From an uncultured SAR116 cluster alpha proteobacterium (GTDB lineage Bacteria; Pseudomonadota; Alphaproteobacteria; Puniceispirillales; Marisalimonadaceae), in contig CACHVW010000007.1 in assembly GCA_902583415.1 (NCBI GenBank), positions 1 through 36,014 of the forward strand: 36,014 bases of DNA. The letters run 5' to 3'. This document shows positions 1 to 7,710 of this stretch, in pieces; the first letter of the stretch is position 1; every line of letters begins with the position of its first letter. The position numbers and the translations under genes were made by a program. Below the pieces are notes generated by a model that saw only the letters and a list, made by a program, of their open reading frames with translations, ran no database searches and was not told where the DNA came from.

Positions 1-258
1 AATGTAGCTAGGGGTTCGGTTATCGATCAAGATGAATTAATATATTGTCTAAAAAATAATTTGATATTGGCTGCCGGATTAGATGTTTATACAAATGAAC
101 CAAATATCCCTGAAAAATTAATGAAACTGAAAAATACAGTTTTGTTACCTCATATTGCGTCTGGCACAGTTGAGACAAGAAATGCAATGGGTCAGCTTGT
201 ATTTGATAACATAATAAATTACTTCGAAGGAAAATCTCTAATTTCAGAAGTAAATTAG
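1..258 (+). CDS. D-2-hydroxyacid dehydrogenase, C-terminal end (partial)
   Basis: Frame 1 is open from the first base to a TAG at 256-258, giving 85 C-terminal residues of a protein that begins outside the window. NVARGSVIDQDEL, AAGLDVYTNEP and LLPHIAS are the signatures of the NAD-binding domain and catalytic histidine region of the D-isomer-specific 2-hydroxyacid dehydrogenases (glyoxylate/hydroxypyruvate reductase, phosphoglycerate dehydrogenase type). These enzymes interconvert 2-keto acids and D-2-hydroxy acids with NAD(P)H in the cytoplasm. The short tail after the PHIAS helix means there is no C-terminal ACT domain, so a glyoxylate/hydroxypyruvate or 2-ketogluconate reductase-like enzyme is more likely than long SerA. 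It ends 8 bases before the convergent ltnD-like gene. Family is secure; the substrate cannot be told from this fragment. Confidence 0.9.
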   Translation, partial: NVARGSVIDQDELIYCLKNNLILAAGLDVYTNEPNIPEKLMKLKNTVLLPHIASGTVETRNAMGQLVFDNIINYFEGKSLISEVN

Positions 259-266
259 GGAGATAT

Positions 267-1160
267 TTAATATTTAGTTAATTCAATTCCTGCATTACGA
301 GCATAAATTTTAGCTACAGCAGCATCATCTTCGTGACCCAAACCAGAACCAGCAGCCGCAACAAATTGTTGCATTGCTGTCGCAGTTAAAGGTGCAGAAA
401 AATTTGTTTTTTTGGCTATGTCTAGAACAATTCCTAGATCTTTTGGCCATATATTTATCGATGATTTTGGTGAATAATCATCATTTATAATATGTGGAGT
501 TCTATTCTCAAGCATCCAGGATGTTCCAGCACATTCAGAGATAACTTCTAAAAATTTCTTAGGGTCTATGCCTTGAGTTATTCCAAATGTAATTGCTTCT
601 GCCATTGCAGAAATATGAATACCTGCGAGCATTTGATTAACTGCCTTCATTGCAGACCCAGCTCCAACAGATTTACCAAATTCAAAAACCTTTTCAGAAG
701 TTGAATCTATAAGTGGTTTAGCTTTTTGTTGAGCTTTTTCACTTCCAGAAATCATATAAGATAATTTACCTTCTAATGATTTTTGTGATCCACCAGAGAT
801 TGGTGCATCTAGATATAAAAGTCCTTTTTTAACACACTTGTTATCCATTTCTTTTGCAAAATCTGGAGAAACAGTGGTGCATACCATTATCAATGTATTA
901 TTTTTTAATTTATTGGAAATTCCCTTCTCACCAAAAATAATCTCACGAGTTTGCTTTTCATTTAATACAACTATTATAACTGCTTCTAATTGGTCGTATG
1001 GAACTTTACCTTCAAAACCTCCATCTTGATAAAATTTTTTTTGTTGATCTGGGTTTTTATCTTGACCATAAACTTTATACCCTGTGCGCATGAGCGATTT
1101 TGCTATCCCATAACCCATAGAGCCTAGACCAATTACTAAAATATTTTTATTTTTTTTCAT
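267..1160 (-). CDS. ltnD: L-threonate dehydrogenase-like beta-hydroxyacid dehydrogenase
   Basis: A 297-residue NAD(P)-dependent enzyme of the 3-hydroxyisobutyrate dehydrogenase superfamily. The N-terminal Rossmann motif GLGSMG lies at residues 11-16, the substrate-binding DAPISGG at 118-124 and the presumed catalytic lysine in GSAMKAVNQ at K172. The C-terminal half carries the SWMLENR and EDDAAVAKIY stretches that I associate with the LtnD/YgbJ group, which oxidises L-threonate to 2-oxo-tetronate, rather than with valine-pathway MmsB. It starts 4 bases after the xylD stop, so the two are probably co-transcribed; the start has no strong Shine-Dalgarno sequence and may depend on translational coupling. 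The usual LtnD partners (OtnK kinase, OtnC aldolase, OtnI isomerase) are not in this window, so the actual substrate may be another sugar acid or a 2-keto-acid semialdehyde. Confidence 0.8.
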   Translation of the reverse strand: MKKNKNILVIGLGSMGYGIAKSLMRTGYKVYGQDKNPDQQKKFYQDGGFEGKVPYDQLEAVIIVVLNEKQTREIIFGEKGISNKLKNNTLIMVCTTVSPDFAKEMDNKCVKKGLLYLDAPISGGSQKSLEGKLSYMISGSEKAQQKAKPLIDSTSEKVFEFGKSVGAGSAMKAVNQMLAGIHISAMAEAITFGITQGIDPKKFLEVISECAGTSWMLENRTPHIINDDYSPKSSINIWPKDLGIVLDIAKKTNFSAPLTATAMQQFVAAAGSGLGHEDDAAVAKIYARNAGIELTKY

Positions 1161-1164
1161 TATT

Positions 1165-2946
1165 TTAATGATTGTCCCTTGGTAATTTTTTTCTTACCTT
1201 CTGAAATTTTATAGCATTCTCTAGTACAGCACCGTCAGATAGTTCACCTACTAAATTTCTTTGAATTTCTTGCCAAGGAGTTTGACTTTCAGGATAAGGC
1301 GGAACACCATCTTTTTTCCTTAGCTCAATCTCTTCATCACTTACAAGCATGTTAGCTGTATAATTATTCAAATCAATTACGACAGTGTCACCTGTCCTCA
1401 ACCAAGCTAATCCACCTCCAGTCGCACTTTCAGGTGAAGCGTTAAGTATTGATGGACTTCCTGAAGTTCCTGATTGTCTTCCATCACCTATGCACGGTAA
1501 TTCAGTTATCCCTTGCTTAATTAATTCATCTGATGGTTGCATATTTACAACTTCAGCGGACCCAGGCCAGCCAACAGGCCCTGCACCTCTAATAACCAAT
1601 ATTGAATTTTCATCCATATTTAAACTTTTGTCATTAAGCCTGTCATGATAATCTTCAGATCCTTCAAAGACTATAGCTCTACCTTCTAATACACCTTCTT
1701 TGCCCGGACGTGATAAAAATTTATCTTTGAATTCTTTTGAAATAACTGAGGTTTTCATTATTGCAGATTCAAATAAATTTCCTTTAAGTACAATAAAACC
1801 TGCTTTTTGTTTCATAGGATTTTTAAAAGGAGTAATAACCTTTTCGTCTTTAATCTTAATTCCTTTTAAATTTTCAGACATTTTTTTACCTGTAACAGTC
1901 ATTACATCTCCATGAAGTTTTGAATTTTCAAGGAGTTCTGACATTATAGCAGCAGTTCCACCAGCTCTATGATAACTTTCACATAAATACTGACCTGCTG
2001 GTTGTATATTAGCCATCAAAGGAATATCATAACCAACATTTTGCCATGCAGAAGTTTCTAATTCTACACCAACATGCCTAGCTATTGCAGTAATATGCCA
2101 TTGTGCGTTAGTTGATCCACCAATAGCAGAATTTACAATTATTGCGTTCTCAAAAGACTTTCTAGTCATTATCATAGAGGGTGTTAAATCATCTTTTACC
2201 ATATCAACAATTCTTAAACCTGTCTTGTAGGCCATTTGCCCTCTTTCTCTGTAAGGTGCAGGAATATTGGCATTTCCAGTTAAGCTCATTCCAAGAGCCT
2301 CAGCTAGTGAGTTCATTGTAGAAGCTGTTCCCATAGTATTGCAATGGCCATCAGAGGGAGCTGAACTAGTTACAATATCAATAAATTGTTCGTAATCTAT
2401 TCTGCCAGCTGCTAACTCTACTCTGCTATCCCATACAGCTGTTCCTGAACCAGCCAATTTGCCATTATGCCATCCATCTAGCATTGGACCTCCGTTTAGT
2501 ACAATAGCTGGTAGATCTACAGTAGCGGCTGCCATCAAACAAGCTGGAGTTGTTTTGTCACATCCAGTCATTAATACAACACCATCGATTGGATAACCAT
2601 GGAGGATTTCAACTAATCCTAAATATGCTAAATTTCTATCAACAGCAGCGGTAGGTCTTTTTAGTGTTTCTTGAATTGGATGAACAGGAAACTCAAAAGC
2701 TATACCACCTGCTGTTCTAATTCCTTCCCTTACTCTTTCTGCCAGTTTTAAATGAACCCTATTACATGGGGATATATCCGATCCAGTCTGCGCTATACCA
2801 ATAATCGGTTTTCCAGATCTCAACTCATCCGGTGTAAGACCAAAATTCATTGATCTTTCAAGATACAGTGCCGTCATGCCAGGATTGGTTGGATTATCAA
2901 ACCATTGTTGACTTCTGTATTTTGGATTAAAATTTTTATCTGACAT
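1165..2946 (-). CDS. xylD: D-xylonate dehydratase (IlvD/EDD family)
   Basis: A 593-residue iron-sulfur dehydratase that removes water from a sugar acid to give a 2-keto-3-deoxy acid; for D-xylonate this is the second committed step of the non-phosphorylative (Weimberg/Dahms) routes. The three cysteines expected to hold the cluster are visible at C61 (SPCNR), C129 (TGCDKTTP) and C202 (GHCNTMG). The N-terminus ([36 protein letters not shown]) and C-terminus ([14 protein letters not shown]) agree closely, as I recall them, with Caulobacter XylD rather than with IlvD or 6-phosphogluconate Edd. The length is normal for the sugar-acid subgroup. It is first in a minus-strand pair with the ltnD-like gene and divergent from the UxaA operon across a 176-base regulatory gap. 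L-arabonate or another pentonate remains possible as substrate. Confidence 0.9.
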   Translation of the reverse strand: MSDKNFNPKYRSQQWFDNPTNPGMTALYLERSMNFGLTPDELRSGKPIIGIAQTGSDISPCNRVHLKLAERVREGIRTAGGIAFEFPVHPIQETLKRPTAAVDRNLAYLGLVEILHGYPIDGVVLMTGCDKTTPACLMAAATVDLPAIVLNGGPMLDGWHNGKLAGSGTAVWDSRVELAAGRIDYEQFIDIVTSSAPSDGHCNTMGTASTMNSLAEALGMSLTGNANIPAPYRERGQMAYKTGLRIVDMVKDDLTPSMIMTRKSFENAIIVNSAIGGSTNAQWHITAIARHVGVELETSAWQNVGYDIPLMANIQPAGQYLCESYHRAGGTAAIMSELLENSKLHGDVMTVTGKKMSENLKGIKIKDEKVITPFKNPMKQKAGFIVLKGNLFESAIMKTSVISKEFKDKFLSRPGKEGVLEGRAIVFEGSEDYHDRLNDKSLNMDENSILVIRGAGPVGWPGSAEVVNMQPSDELIKQGITELPCIGDGRQSGTSGSPSILNASPESATGGGLAWLRTGDTVVIDLNNYTANMLVSDEEIELRKKDGVPPYPESQTPWQEIQRNLVGELSDGAVLENAIKFQKVRKKLPRDNH

Positions 2947-3006
2947 AATTTTCTCCCAAGTAAAATTTTCAAATAATAAATAAAGTTTATTAATTACTCT
3001 AAAAAT

Positions 3007-3056
3007 AGTATGAATAAATCTTAATTTAATTTTAAGAATACTGTAACAATCATACT
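3007..3056. promoter_or_regulatory. Nested inverted repeats in the xylD/uxaA divergent promoter region
   Basis: The gap between the divergent xylD and uxaA-like genes contains AGTATGA at 3007-3013 matched by its exact reverse complement TCATACT at 3050-3056. Inside these lies a second pair, TCTTAA at 3019-3024 and TTAAGA at 3032-3037. The outer half-sites are centred 43 bases apart, about four helical turns, so two dimers could sit on one face of the DNA. A weak sigma-70-like promoter for the uxaA side could be TTGATT (3056-3061) with GATAAT (3077-3082), but the 15-base spacer is short. The inverted symmetry is seen directly; an operator role is inference, and short AT-rich repeats arise easily by chance. 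Confidence 0.35.
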
Positions 3057-3108
3057 TGATTTAAAAAAAATCAAAAGATAATTTCAGTTTTTTTGCTTTT
3101 TATTAATT

Positions 3109-3113
3109 GGGAG
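3109..3113 (+). promoter_or_regulatory. Ribosome binding site GGGAG fixing the uxaA-like start
   Basis: GGGAG lies 9 bases before the ATG at 3123. It decides against the longer in-frame start at 3093, whose extra ten residues would be encoded across this site and resemble no part of the family. Confidence 0.7.
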
Positions 3114-3122
3114 ATAATAAAA

Positions 3123-4646
3123 ATGACTAATGTTGAGAATTTGACAGTAAAACTTAATGAAAATGACAATGTTGCAACAGCATTAAGGAAAATAAATGCT
3201 GGTGAAACTACTCAAAATCTAAAGAGTAAAAATTTTATCCCAAAAGGTCATAAAATAGCTTTAAAAAAAATAATAAAAGGTGAAAAAATTATTAAGTATG
3301 ACCAATTGATTGGTATTGCTAGCAAAGATATTTTACCTGGAGAACATGTACATGTTGAAAATACAAATTTTCAATCAACAGATCATGATTATGAGTTTTC
3401 AACCTCAATTAAATTGCCCAATATGATTGAACCTGAAAAAAGAGCTACTTTTAGAGGTTACAAAAGAAAAAATGGAAAAGTTGGCACAAGAAATTATATC
3501 GGTATACTTACTTCTGTAAATTGTTCAGCAACAGCTGCCAAAAATATTGCTGAGGCTTTTAACAAAGAAAAATTATCTAAATACCCTAATATTGATGGAG
3601 TAGTATCTTTTACTCACGGAACCGGATGTGGAATGGCAGATTCAGGTGATGGTTTTGATGCTCTTCAAAGAGTTCTCTTAGGGTATATTCAACACCCAAA
3701 TTTAGCTGGAATATTACTAATTGGATTAGGATGCGAAGCAAATCAAATCAAGTTTTTAATGGATGCTTTTAATTTAAATGAAAATCCTTTTTTTAAAACT
3801 ATGACACTACAAGATATGGGGGGTCTAAGAAATACGATTAAAGCTGGAATAAAATGTATTGACGAAATGTTACCTGAGGTCAATACCATCGAACGCACTG
3901 ATCAATCCGTAGAGCATTTAAGTGTGGCTCTTCAATGTGGAGGATCAGACGCATGGTCTGGCATAACTTCAAACCCTTCACTTGGTCATGCAGCAGATTT
4001 AATTGTTAAAAATGGAGGTACTGCAATACTAGCTGAAACACCAGAAATTTATGGTGCAGAACACATGTTAACTAGAAGAGCAATTTCACCTGAAGTAGGA
4101 AAAAAACTTGTAGATAGAATACTTTGGTGGGAAGACTACGTGACAAGAAACAAAGGAAGTTTAAATAATAATCCTTCTCCAGGAAATAAAGCAGGTGGAT
4201 TAACTACAATTTTAGAAAAATCATTAGGTGCTGCAGCCAAGGGAGGAACAACACCTCTTAATGATGTACTTCTTTATGCACAGCAAACCGAAAAAAAAGG
4301 TTTTTTATTTATGGATAGTCCAGGATATGATCCAGCTTCAGTTACAGGTCAAATTGCTAGCGGTTGTAATGTTGTGACTTTTACTACAGGAAGAGGATCA
4401 TGTTTTGGAAGTAAACCCTCTCCTTCAATAAAAATAGCTACCAATACTGAGATGTATAATAATATGGTTGAGGATATGGATGTAAATGCTGGTAAAATAA
4501 TTTCAGACAATAAAACTATTGAAGATGTTGGACAAGAAATATTTGATTTGATTGTTCGTGTGGCATCTGGCGAAAAATCTAAATCTGAAACTCAAGGTCT
4601 TGGTGACTTGGAGTTTGTTCCTTGGCAAATTGGAGCAACTATGTAA
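3123..4646 (+). CDS. uxaA: UxaA/GarD-family sugar-acid dehydratase (altronate dehydratase type)
   Basis: A 507-residue protein with an N-terminal SAF domain (about 1-85, ending near PGEHVHVENT) and a long C-terminal UxaA domain. Visible family motifs are GKVGTRNYIGI near 118-128, IGLGCEANQ, LQCGGSDAWSGITSNP, NPSPGNKAGGLTT and FTTGRGS. Altronate and galactarate dehydratases of this family dehydrate C6 sugar acids to 2-keto-3-deoxy acids and depend on a divalent metal, usually iron. I use the ATG at 3123 because GGGAG precedes it. It is followed after 9 bases by a 2-keto-3-deoxy-acid dehydrogenase and then a FAH hydrolase, the two steps that would follow in a diketo-hydrolase pathway. That context suggests the substrate may be L-fuconate-, L-galactonate- or pentonate-like rather than altronate. 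The gene symbol marks family only. Confidence 0.8.
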   Translation: MTNVENLTVKLNENDNVATALRKINAGETTQNLKSKNFIPKGHKIALKKIIKGEKIIKYDQLIGIASKDILPGEHVHVENTNFQSTDHDYEFSTSIKLPNMIEPEKRATFRGYKRKNGKVGTRNYIGILTSVNCSATAAKNIAEAFNKEKLSKYPNIDGVVSFTHGTGCGMADSGDGFDALQRVLLGYIQHPNLAGILLIGLGCEANQIKFLMDAFNLNENPFFKTMTLQDMGGLRNTIKAGIKCIDEMLPEVNTIERTDQSVEHLSVALQCGGSDAWSGITSNPSLGHAADLIVKNGGTAILAETPEIYGAEHMLTRRAISPEVGKKLVDRILWWEDYVTRNKGSLNNNPSPGNKAGGLTTILEKSLGAAAKGGTTPLNDVLLYAQQTEKKGFLFMDSPGYDPASVTGQIASGCNVVTFTTGRGSCFGSKPSPSIKIATNTEMYNNMVEDMDVNAGKIISDNKTIEDVGQEIFDLIVRVASGEKSKSETQGLGDLEFVPWQIGATM

Positions 4647-4655
4647 GGAGTTTTT

Positions 4656-5390
4656 ATGATTAATCTAAAAGGTAAGACCGCATTTTTAACTGCCTCTGGT
4701 CAGGGAATTGGTAAAGCAACGGCTGAGGCTTTCGCAGAAGCAGGTGCATATGTAATTGCCACTGACATTAATCACGAAAGTTTATCTTTGTTAAAGGATG
4801 TAGTTAACGAAACTCATATTCTTGATGTAACAGATTATAATGAAATTAAAAAATTAGTTAACTCTATAAAAACCCCAGATATTCTTTTCAACTGCGCTGG
4901 TATAGTTCATAATGGAACAATTTTAGAATCTAAAGAGGATGAATGGGACTTAGCGTTCAATCTGAATAGTAAATCTATGTATCACACGATAAAAGAAGTT
5001 CTTCCAGTTATGATAAATAATGGTGGTGGATCAATAATTAATATTGCATCTGTGTCATCTTCAACGAAAGGAATACCAAATAGATTTATCTACACAGCAT
5101 CTAAAGCTGCTGTATTAGGTATAACTAAATCGGTAGCAGCTGATTATATAAACCATGGGATTAGATGTAATGCTATTTGTCCTGGGACAATTCAAAGTCC
5201 ATCATTAGAACAAAGGCTATCTGATATGGGTGATTATGAAATTGCAAGAAAACAATTTGTTGCAAGGCAACCAATGGGAAGATTTGGTGAAGCAGAGGAA
5301 GTTGCTAGTCTTGCAGTTTATTTAGCAAGTGATGCATCCGCCTTTACCACAGGACAATTCCATATAATTGATGGTGGAATATGTATGTAA
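4656..5390 (+). CDS. SDR, 2-keto-3-deoxy-L-fuconate dehydrogenase-like
   Basis: A 244-residue classical short-chain dehydrogenase. The cofactor motif is TASGQGIG (12-19), D37 at the end of the second strand (ATDIN) favours NAD over NADP, and the catalytic set is intact with a serine in ASVSSS (131-136), Y146 and K150 (YTASK). The sequence style (ILDVTDYNEI, LFNCAGIVHNGTIL, RQPMGRFGEAEEVA) recalls the group oxidising 2-keto-3-deoxy-L-fuconate to the 2,4-diketo acid, relatives of human BDH2. The Shine-Dalgarno AAGGAG at 4645-4650 overlaps the stop of the preceding dehydratase, so it is translated in the same operon, upstream of the hydrolase that would split the diketo acid. The stereochemistry and chain length of the natural substrate are not determined by the sequence. 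Confidence 0.78.
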   Translation: MINLKGKTAFLTASGQGIGKATAEAFAEAGAYVIATDINHESLSLLKDVVNETHILDVTDYNEIKKLVNSIKTPDILFNCAGIVHNGTILESKEDEWDLAFNLNSKSMYHTIKEVLPVMINNGGGSIINIASVSSSTKGIPNRFIYTASKAAVLGITKSVAADYINHGIRCNAICPGTIQSPSLEQRLSDMGDYEIARKQFVARQPMGRFGEAEEVASLAVYLASDASAFTTGQFHIIDGGICM

Positions 5391-5441
5391 TCGATAATTG
5401 ATAAAATTTTTAAATAATTTTGATTAAAGAAAGGAAGTAAA

Positions 5442-6284
5442 ATGAAATTATTACGATATGGAGAAATTGGAAAAGAAAAGCCAGGCATTCTTGACCAAGA
5501 TGGTAAAATAAGAGATTTGTCTAATCATATTTCAGATATAAATGGAGATAATATTAGTAAAGAAAGCTTGAATAAAATTTCTTCGATTGATGTTTCATCT
5601 TTGCCAATAATTCCTGAAAACACAAGATTAGGAGCATGTGTTGGTAACATTGGAAAATTTCTTTGTATTGGATTAAATTATTCAGACCACGCTGCAGAAA
5701 CTGGAATGCCTGTACCAAGTGAACCAATATTATTTTCAAAGGCAACTTCTGCTGTAGTAGGTCCAAATGATAATGTTGAAATACCAAGAAATTCTAATGA
5801 AACTGACTGGGAAGTTGAACTTGGTATCATAATTGGAAAAAAAGCTAAATATATTAATGAAGAAGATGCAGAAGAATATGTCGCTGGATATTGCGTAGTT
5901 AATGATGTTTCAGAAAGAGAATTTCAACTAAAAAAAGAAGGACAATGGACTAAAGGCAAATCTTGTGACACTTTTGGGCCAACTGGACCATATTTAGTTA
6001 CTAAAGACGAAGTGTCTGACGTTCAGAACCTAAAAATGTATCTAGATGTTAATGGTAAAAGAATGCAAGATGGTTCTACAAAAACCATGATATTCTCTGC
6101 AAATTACATTGTATATTATTTATCACAATTTATGAGTTTAAATCCTGGCGATATTATTGCTACAGGCACTCCACCTGGAGTTGGTGGTGGAATGAAACCA
6201 CCTGTTTTTTTAAAGGCGGGCGATAAAATGAAGTTGGGTATAGAAGGTTTGGGTGAACAAAATCAAACATGTTTCCAAGGTTAA
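5442..6284 (+). CDS. FAH-family 2,4-diketo-3-deoxy-sugar-acid hydrolase
   Basis: A 280-residue fumarylacetoacetate hydrolase-fold enzyme. After a small N-terminal domain (1-70) come FLCIGLNYSDHAAETG (73-88) and the metal-binding acidic residues E124 and E126 (WEVELG) and D155 (VVNDVSER), followed by GKSCDTFGP and the C-terminal PGDIIATGTPPGVG. Enzymes of this subgroup cleave 2,4-diketo-3-deoxy-L-fuconate (or rhamnonate/pentonate analogues) to pyruvate plus a hydroxy acid; database names such as ureidoglycolate lyase are often misapplied to it. AAGGAA at 5431-5436 precedes the ATG. As third gene after a UxaA-type dehydratase and a keto-deoxy-acid dehydrogenase it completes a plausible non-phosphorylative route from a sugar acid to pyruvate plus lactate or glycolate. 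Confidence 0.82.
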   Translation: MKLLRYGEIGKEKPGILDQDGKIRDLSNHISDINGDNISKESLNKISSIDVSSLPIIPENTRLGACVGNIGKFLCIGLNYSDHAAETGMPVPSEPILFSKATSAVVGPNDNVEIPRNSNETDWEVELGIIIGKKAKYINEEDAEEYVAGYCVVNDVSEREFQLKKEGQWTKGKSCDTFGPTGPYLVTKDEVSDVQNLKMYLDVNGKRMQDGSTKTMIFSANYIVYYLSQFMSLNPGDIIATGTPPGVGGGMKPPVFLKAGDKMKLGIEGLGEQNQTCFQG

Positions 6285-6321
6285 TTGGATTTTAACTTAG
6301 AACTTTTCGTATAAAACTTAA

Positions 6322-6882
6322 TTAATTTTGAACCTTAACTATACAGGGAGTTTCAGTTTTTTGATTAATGTCAAAAATTGATCTTCCTGTATGATTAAGG
6401 TGTTTTCCATATGTATGTATTGAAAGAGCTATTTCACGACCATTATTCCATACACTATGTATGTCTTCGGGCAAACAACAAGTAGCATCTCCTGCATATA
6501 TAGTCTCTTCATTTGTTTTTACTAAATCCGCAAAACCGTCTGTAGTTCCATCATCTATTCTTTTGTAACTAGTTTCATGTTCTTGTCCTTGAATACCAGC
6601 AACAACAGCCCATGTTTTGTGATTATGCGGCGCAAGTCCCTTTCCAGGAGCCCACGCAATTGCAAAAACAGCTAAACTATGATCTTTTTCTTCGTGCAGT
6701 AAATGCAATCCAAATCCCTGTTCTTTATCTACATTAAAATATTCTGGCTTAACCCAACTTTTGTTTGCTGCTATTTTTTTTGATAAGGGTTTTATTCTAT
6801 CGATTATCTTTCCCTCGTCAGTCTCTTCTTTTACAACTAAACGAATATCAGTTACATAATCCTCAATTGAATATTCAGTCAT
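6322..6882 (-). CDS. Cysteine dioxygenase-family thiol dioxygenase (cupin)
   Basis: A 186-residue protein of the type I cysteine dioxygenase family, which adds O2 to a thiol to form a sulfinate. The ferrous-iron ligands are readable as H86 and H88 (APHNHKTW) and H142 (DIHSVWN), and the outer-sphere Ser-His-Tyr triad as S154, H156 and Y158 (LSIHTYG). Bacterial members act on L-cysteine or on 3-mercaptopropionate; the residue that separates these cannot be fixed by eye here. The ATG at 6882 is preferred over an upstream in-frame TTG at 6894 because GGGGGAAG sits directly before it. It lies 113 bases downstream of eda on the same strand, probably a separate unit, and is convergent with the FAH gene. 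It is one of several organosulfur-related genes in the window. Confidence 0.85.
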   Translation of the reverse strand: MTEYSIEDYVTDIRLVVKEETDEGKIIDRIKPLSKKIAANKSWVKPEYFNVDKEQGFGLHLLHEEKDHSLAVFAIAWAPGKGLAPHNHKTWAVVAGIQGQEHETSYKRIDDGTTDGFADLVKTNEETIYAGDATCCLPEDIHSVWNNGREIALSIHTYGKHLNHTGRSIFDINQKTETPCIVKVQN

Positions 6883-6884
6883 TG

Positions 6885-6892
6885 CTTCCCCC
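6885..6892 (-). promoter_or_regulatory. Strong purine-rich ribosome binding site deciding the dioxygenase start
   Basis: Read on the minus strand, GGGGGAAG runs up to three bases before the ATG at 6882. The upstream TTG alternative overlaps this site and has no binding site of its own. Confidence 0.6.
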
Positions 6893-6995
6893 AAGTTTTT
6901 AAAAACACATAAAACTAATTCCTAAATATAATGATAGACAAATTGAAATATTTTACAAAAAATTTATTTATTATTGATTTAGAACAAACAGGAAA

Positions 6996-7616
6996 TTATT
7001 TTGACAAACTACTTGCTAATAAAGCTCTTTTTGTAATTTCTTTGTAATCTCTGCTTTCAGGTGGAATTATCCAACTACCGCCTACACATATTACATTTTT
7101 TAGACTAAGCCATTCATGAGCATTATTTTGGTTAATACCACCTGTTGGACAAAACAAAATTTCAGGAAATGGCCCACTTAAAGATTTAAGATATTCAAGA
7201 CCACCTGCGGCTTGTGCTGGAAAAAATTTAAAAAATTTATAATCTAAATTCATTAAATTCATAATATCACTGGAATTTGAAACTCCCGGCAGGAATGGAA
7301 ATTCTTTTTCTAGTGCATGTGTTGCAAGGGAAATTGTAGAGCCAGGACTAACAGCAAATTTCGCTCCAGCATCTTTTACGGAATTTAAATCTTCATTGCT
7401 TAAAACTGTACCTGCTCCAATGTTCAAAGAAGGAAATTTTTTAGACACAATCTCTATTGCTTTTAGGGCACAATCCGTTCTTAAAGTGATTTCAACTACT
7501 TTAAGATTGCCATTAATTAAAGCTTCAAATAAATATTCAACGTCATCAATATTATTGATTGTCAATACAGGCATAACAGGAGATATTGAAAGAATAGATT
7601 TTATATAATTATGCAT
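6996..7616 (-). CDS. eda: 2-dehydro-3-deoxyphosphogluconate (KDPG/KHG) aldolase
   Basis: A 206-residue class I aldolase that splits KDPG to pyruvate and glyceraldehyde 3-phosphate, the last step of the Entner-Doudoroff pathway. The catalytic glutamate is E42 in VVEITLRT and the Schiff-base lysine is K130 in FFKFFPA, followed by the phosphate-binding CPTGGI segment. Size and motif spacing are typical. The ATG at 7616 is chosen; a TTG codon immediately upstream would add one residue, and neither has a clear Shine-Dalgarno sequence. It is not next to zwf-pgl-edd, which lies about 19 kb away, but beside sugar-acid catabolic genes. It may therefore also serve 2-keto-4-hydroxyglutarate or other keto-deoxy acids. 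It is divergent from the denD-like gene. Confidence 0.88.
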   Translation of the reverse strand: MHNYIKSILSISPVMPVLTINNIDDVEYLFEALINGNLKVVEITLRTDCALKAIEIVSKKFPSLNIGAGTVLSNEDLNSVKDAGAKFAVSPGSTISLATHALEKEFPFLPGVSNSSDIMNLMNLDYKFFKFFPAQAAGGLEYLKSLSGPFPEILFCPTGGINQNNAHEWLSLKNVICVGGSWIIPPESRDYKEITKRALLASSLSK

Positions 7617-7710
7617 CAATTTATCAAAAATTTATTTTTTATTTTTACTTTATATTCTAATATGTCGTTATTCAAAATTCTTCAATCAATAAATTAATAA
7701 AGAGGGTTTT

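Noticed and set aside
3093-3122. A longer N-terminus for the UxaA-family protein
   Set aside because: The extension covers the GGGAG ribosome site and lacks its own; the ATG at 3123 has ideal spacing.
5554-5787. A 77-residue minus-strand frame inside the FAH hydrolase gene
   Set aside because: It overlaps conserved coding sequence on the other strand and has no family-like features.
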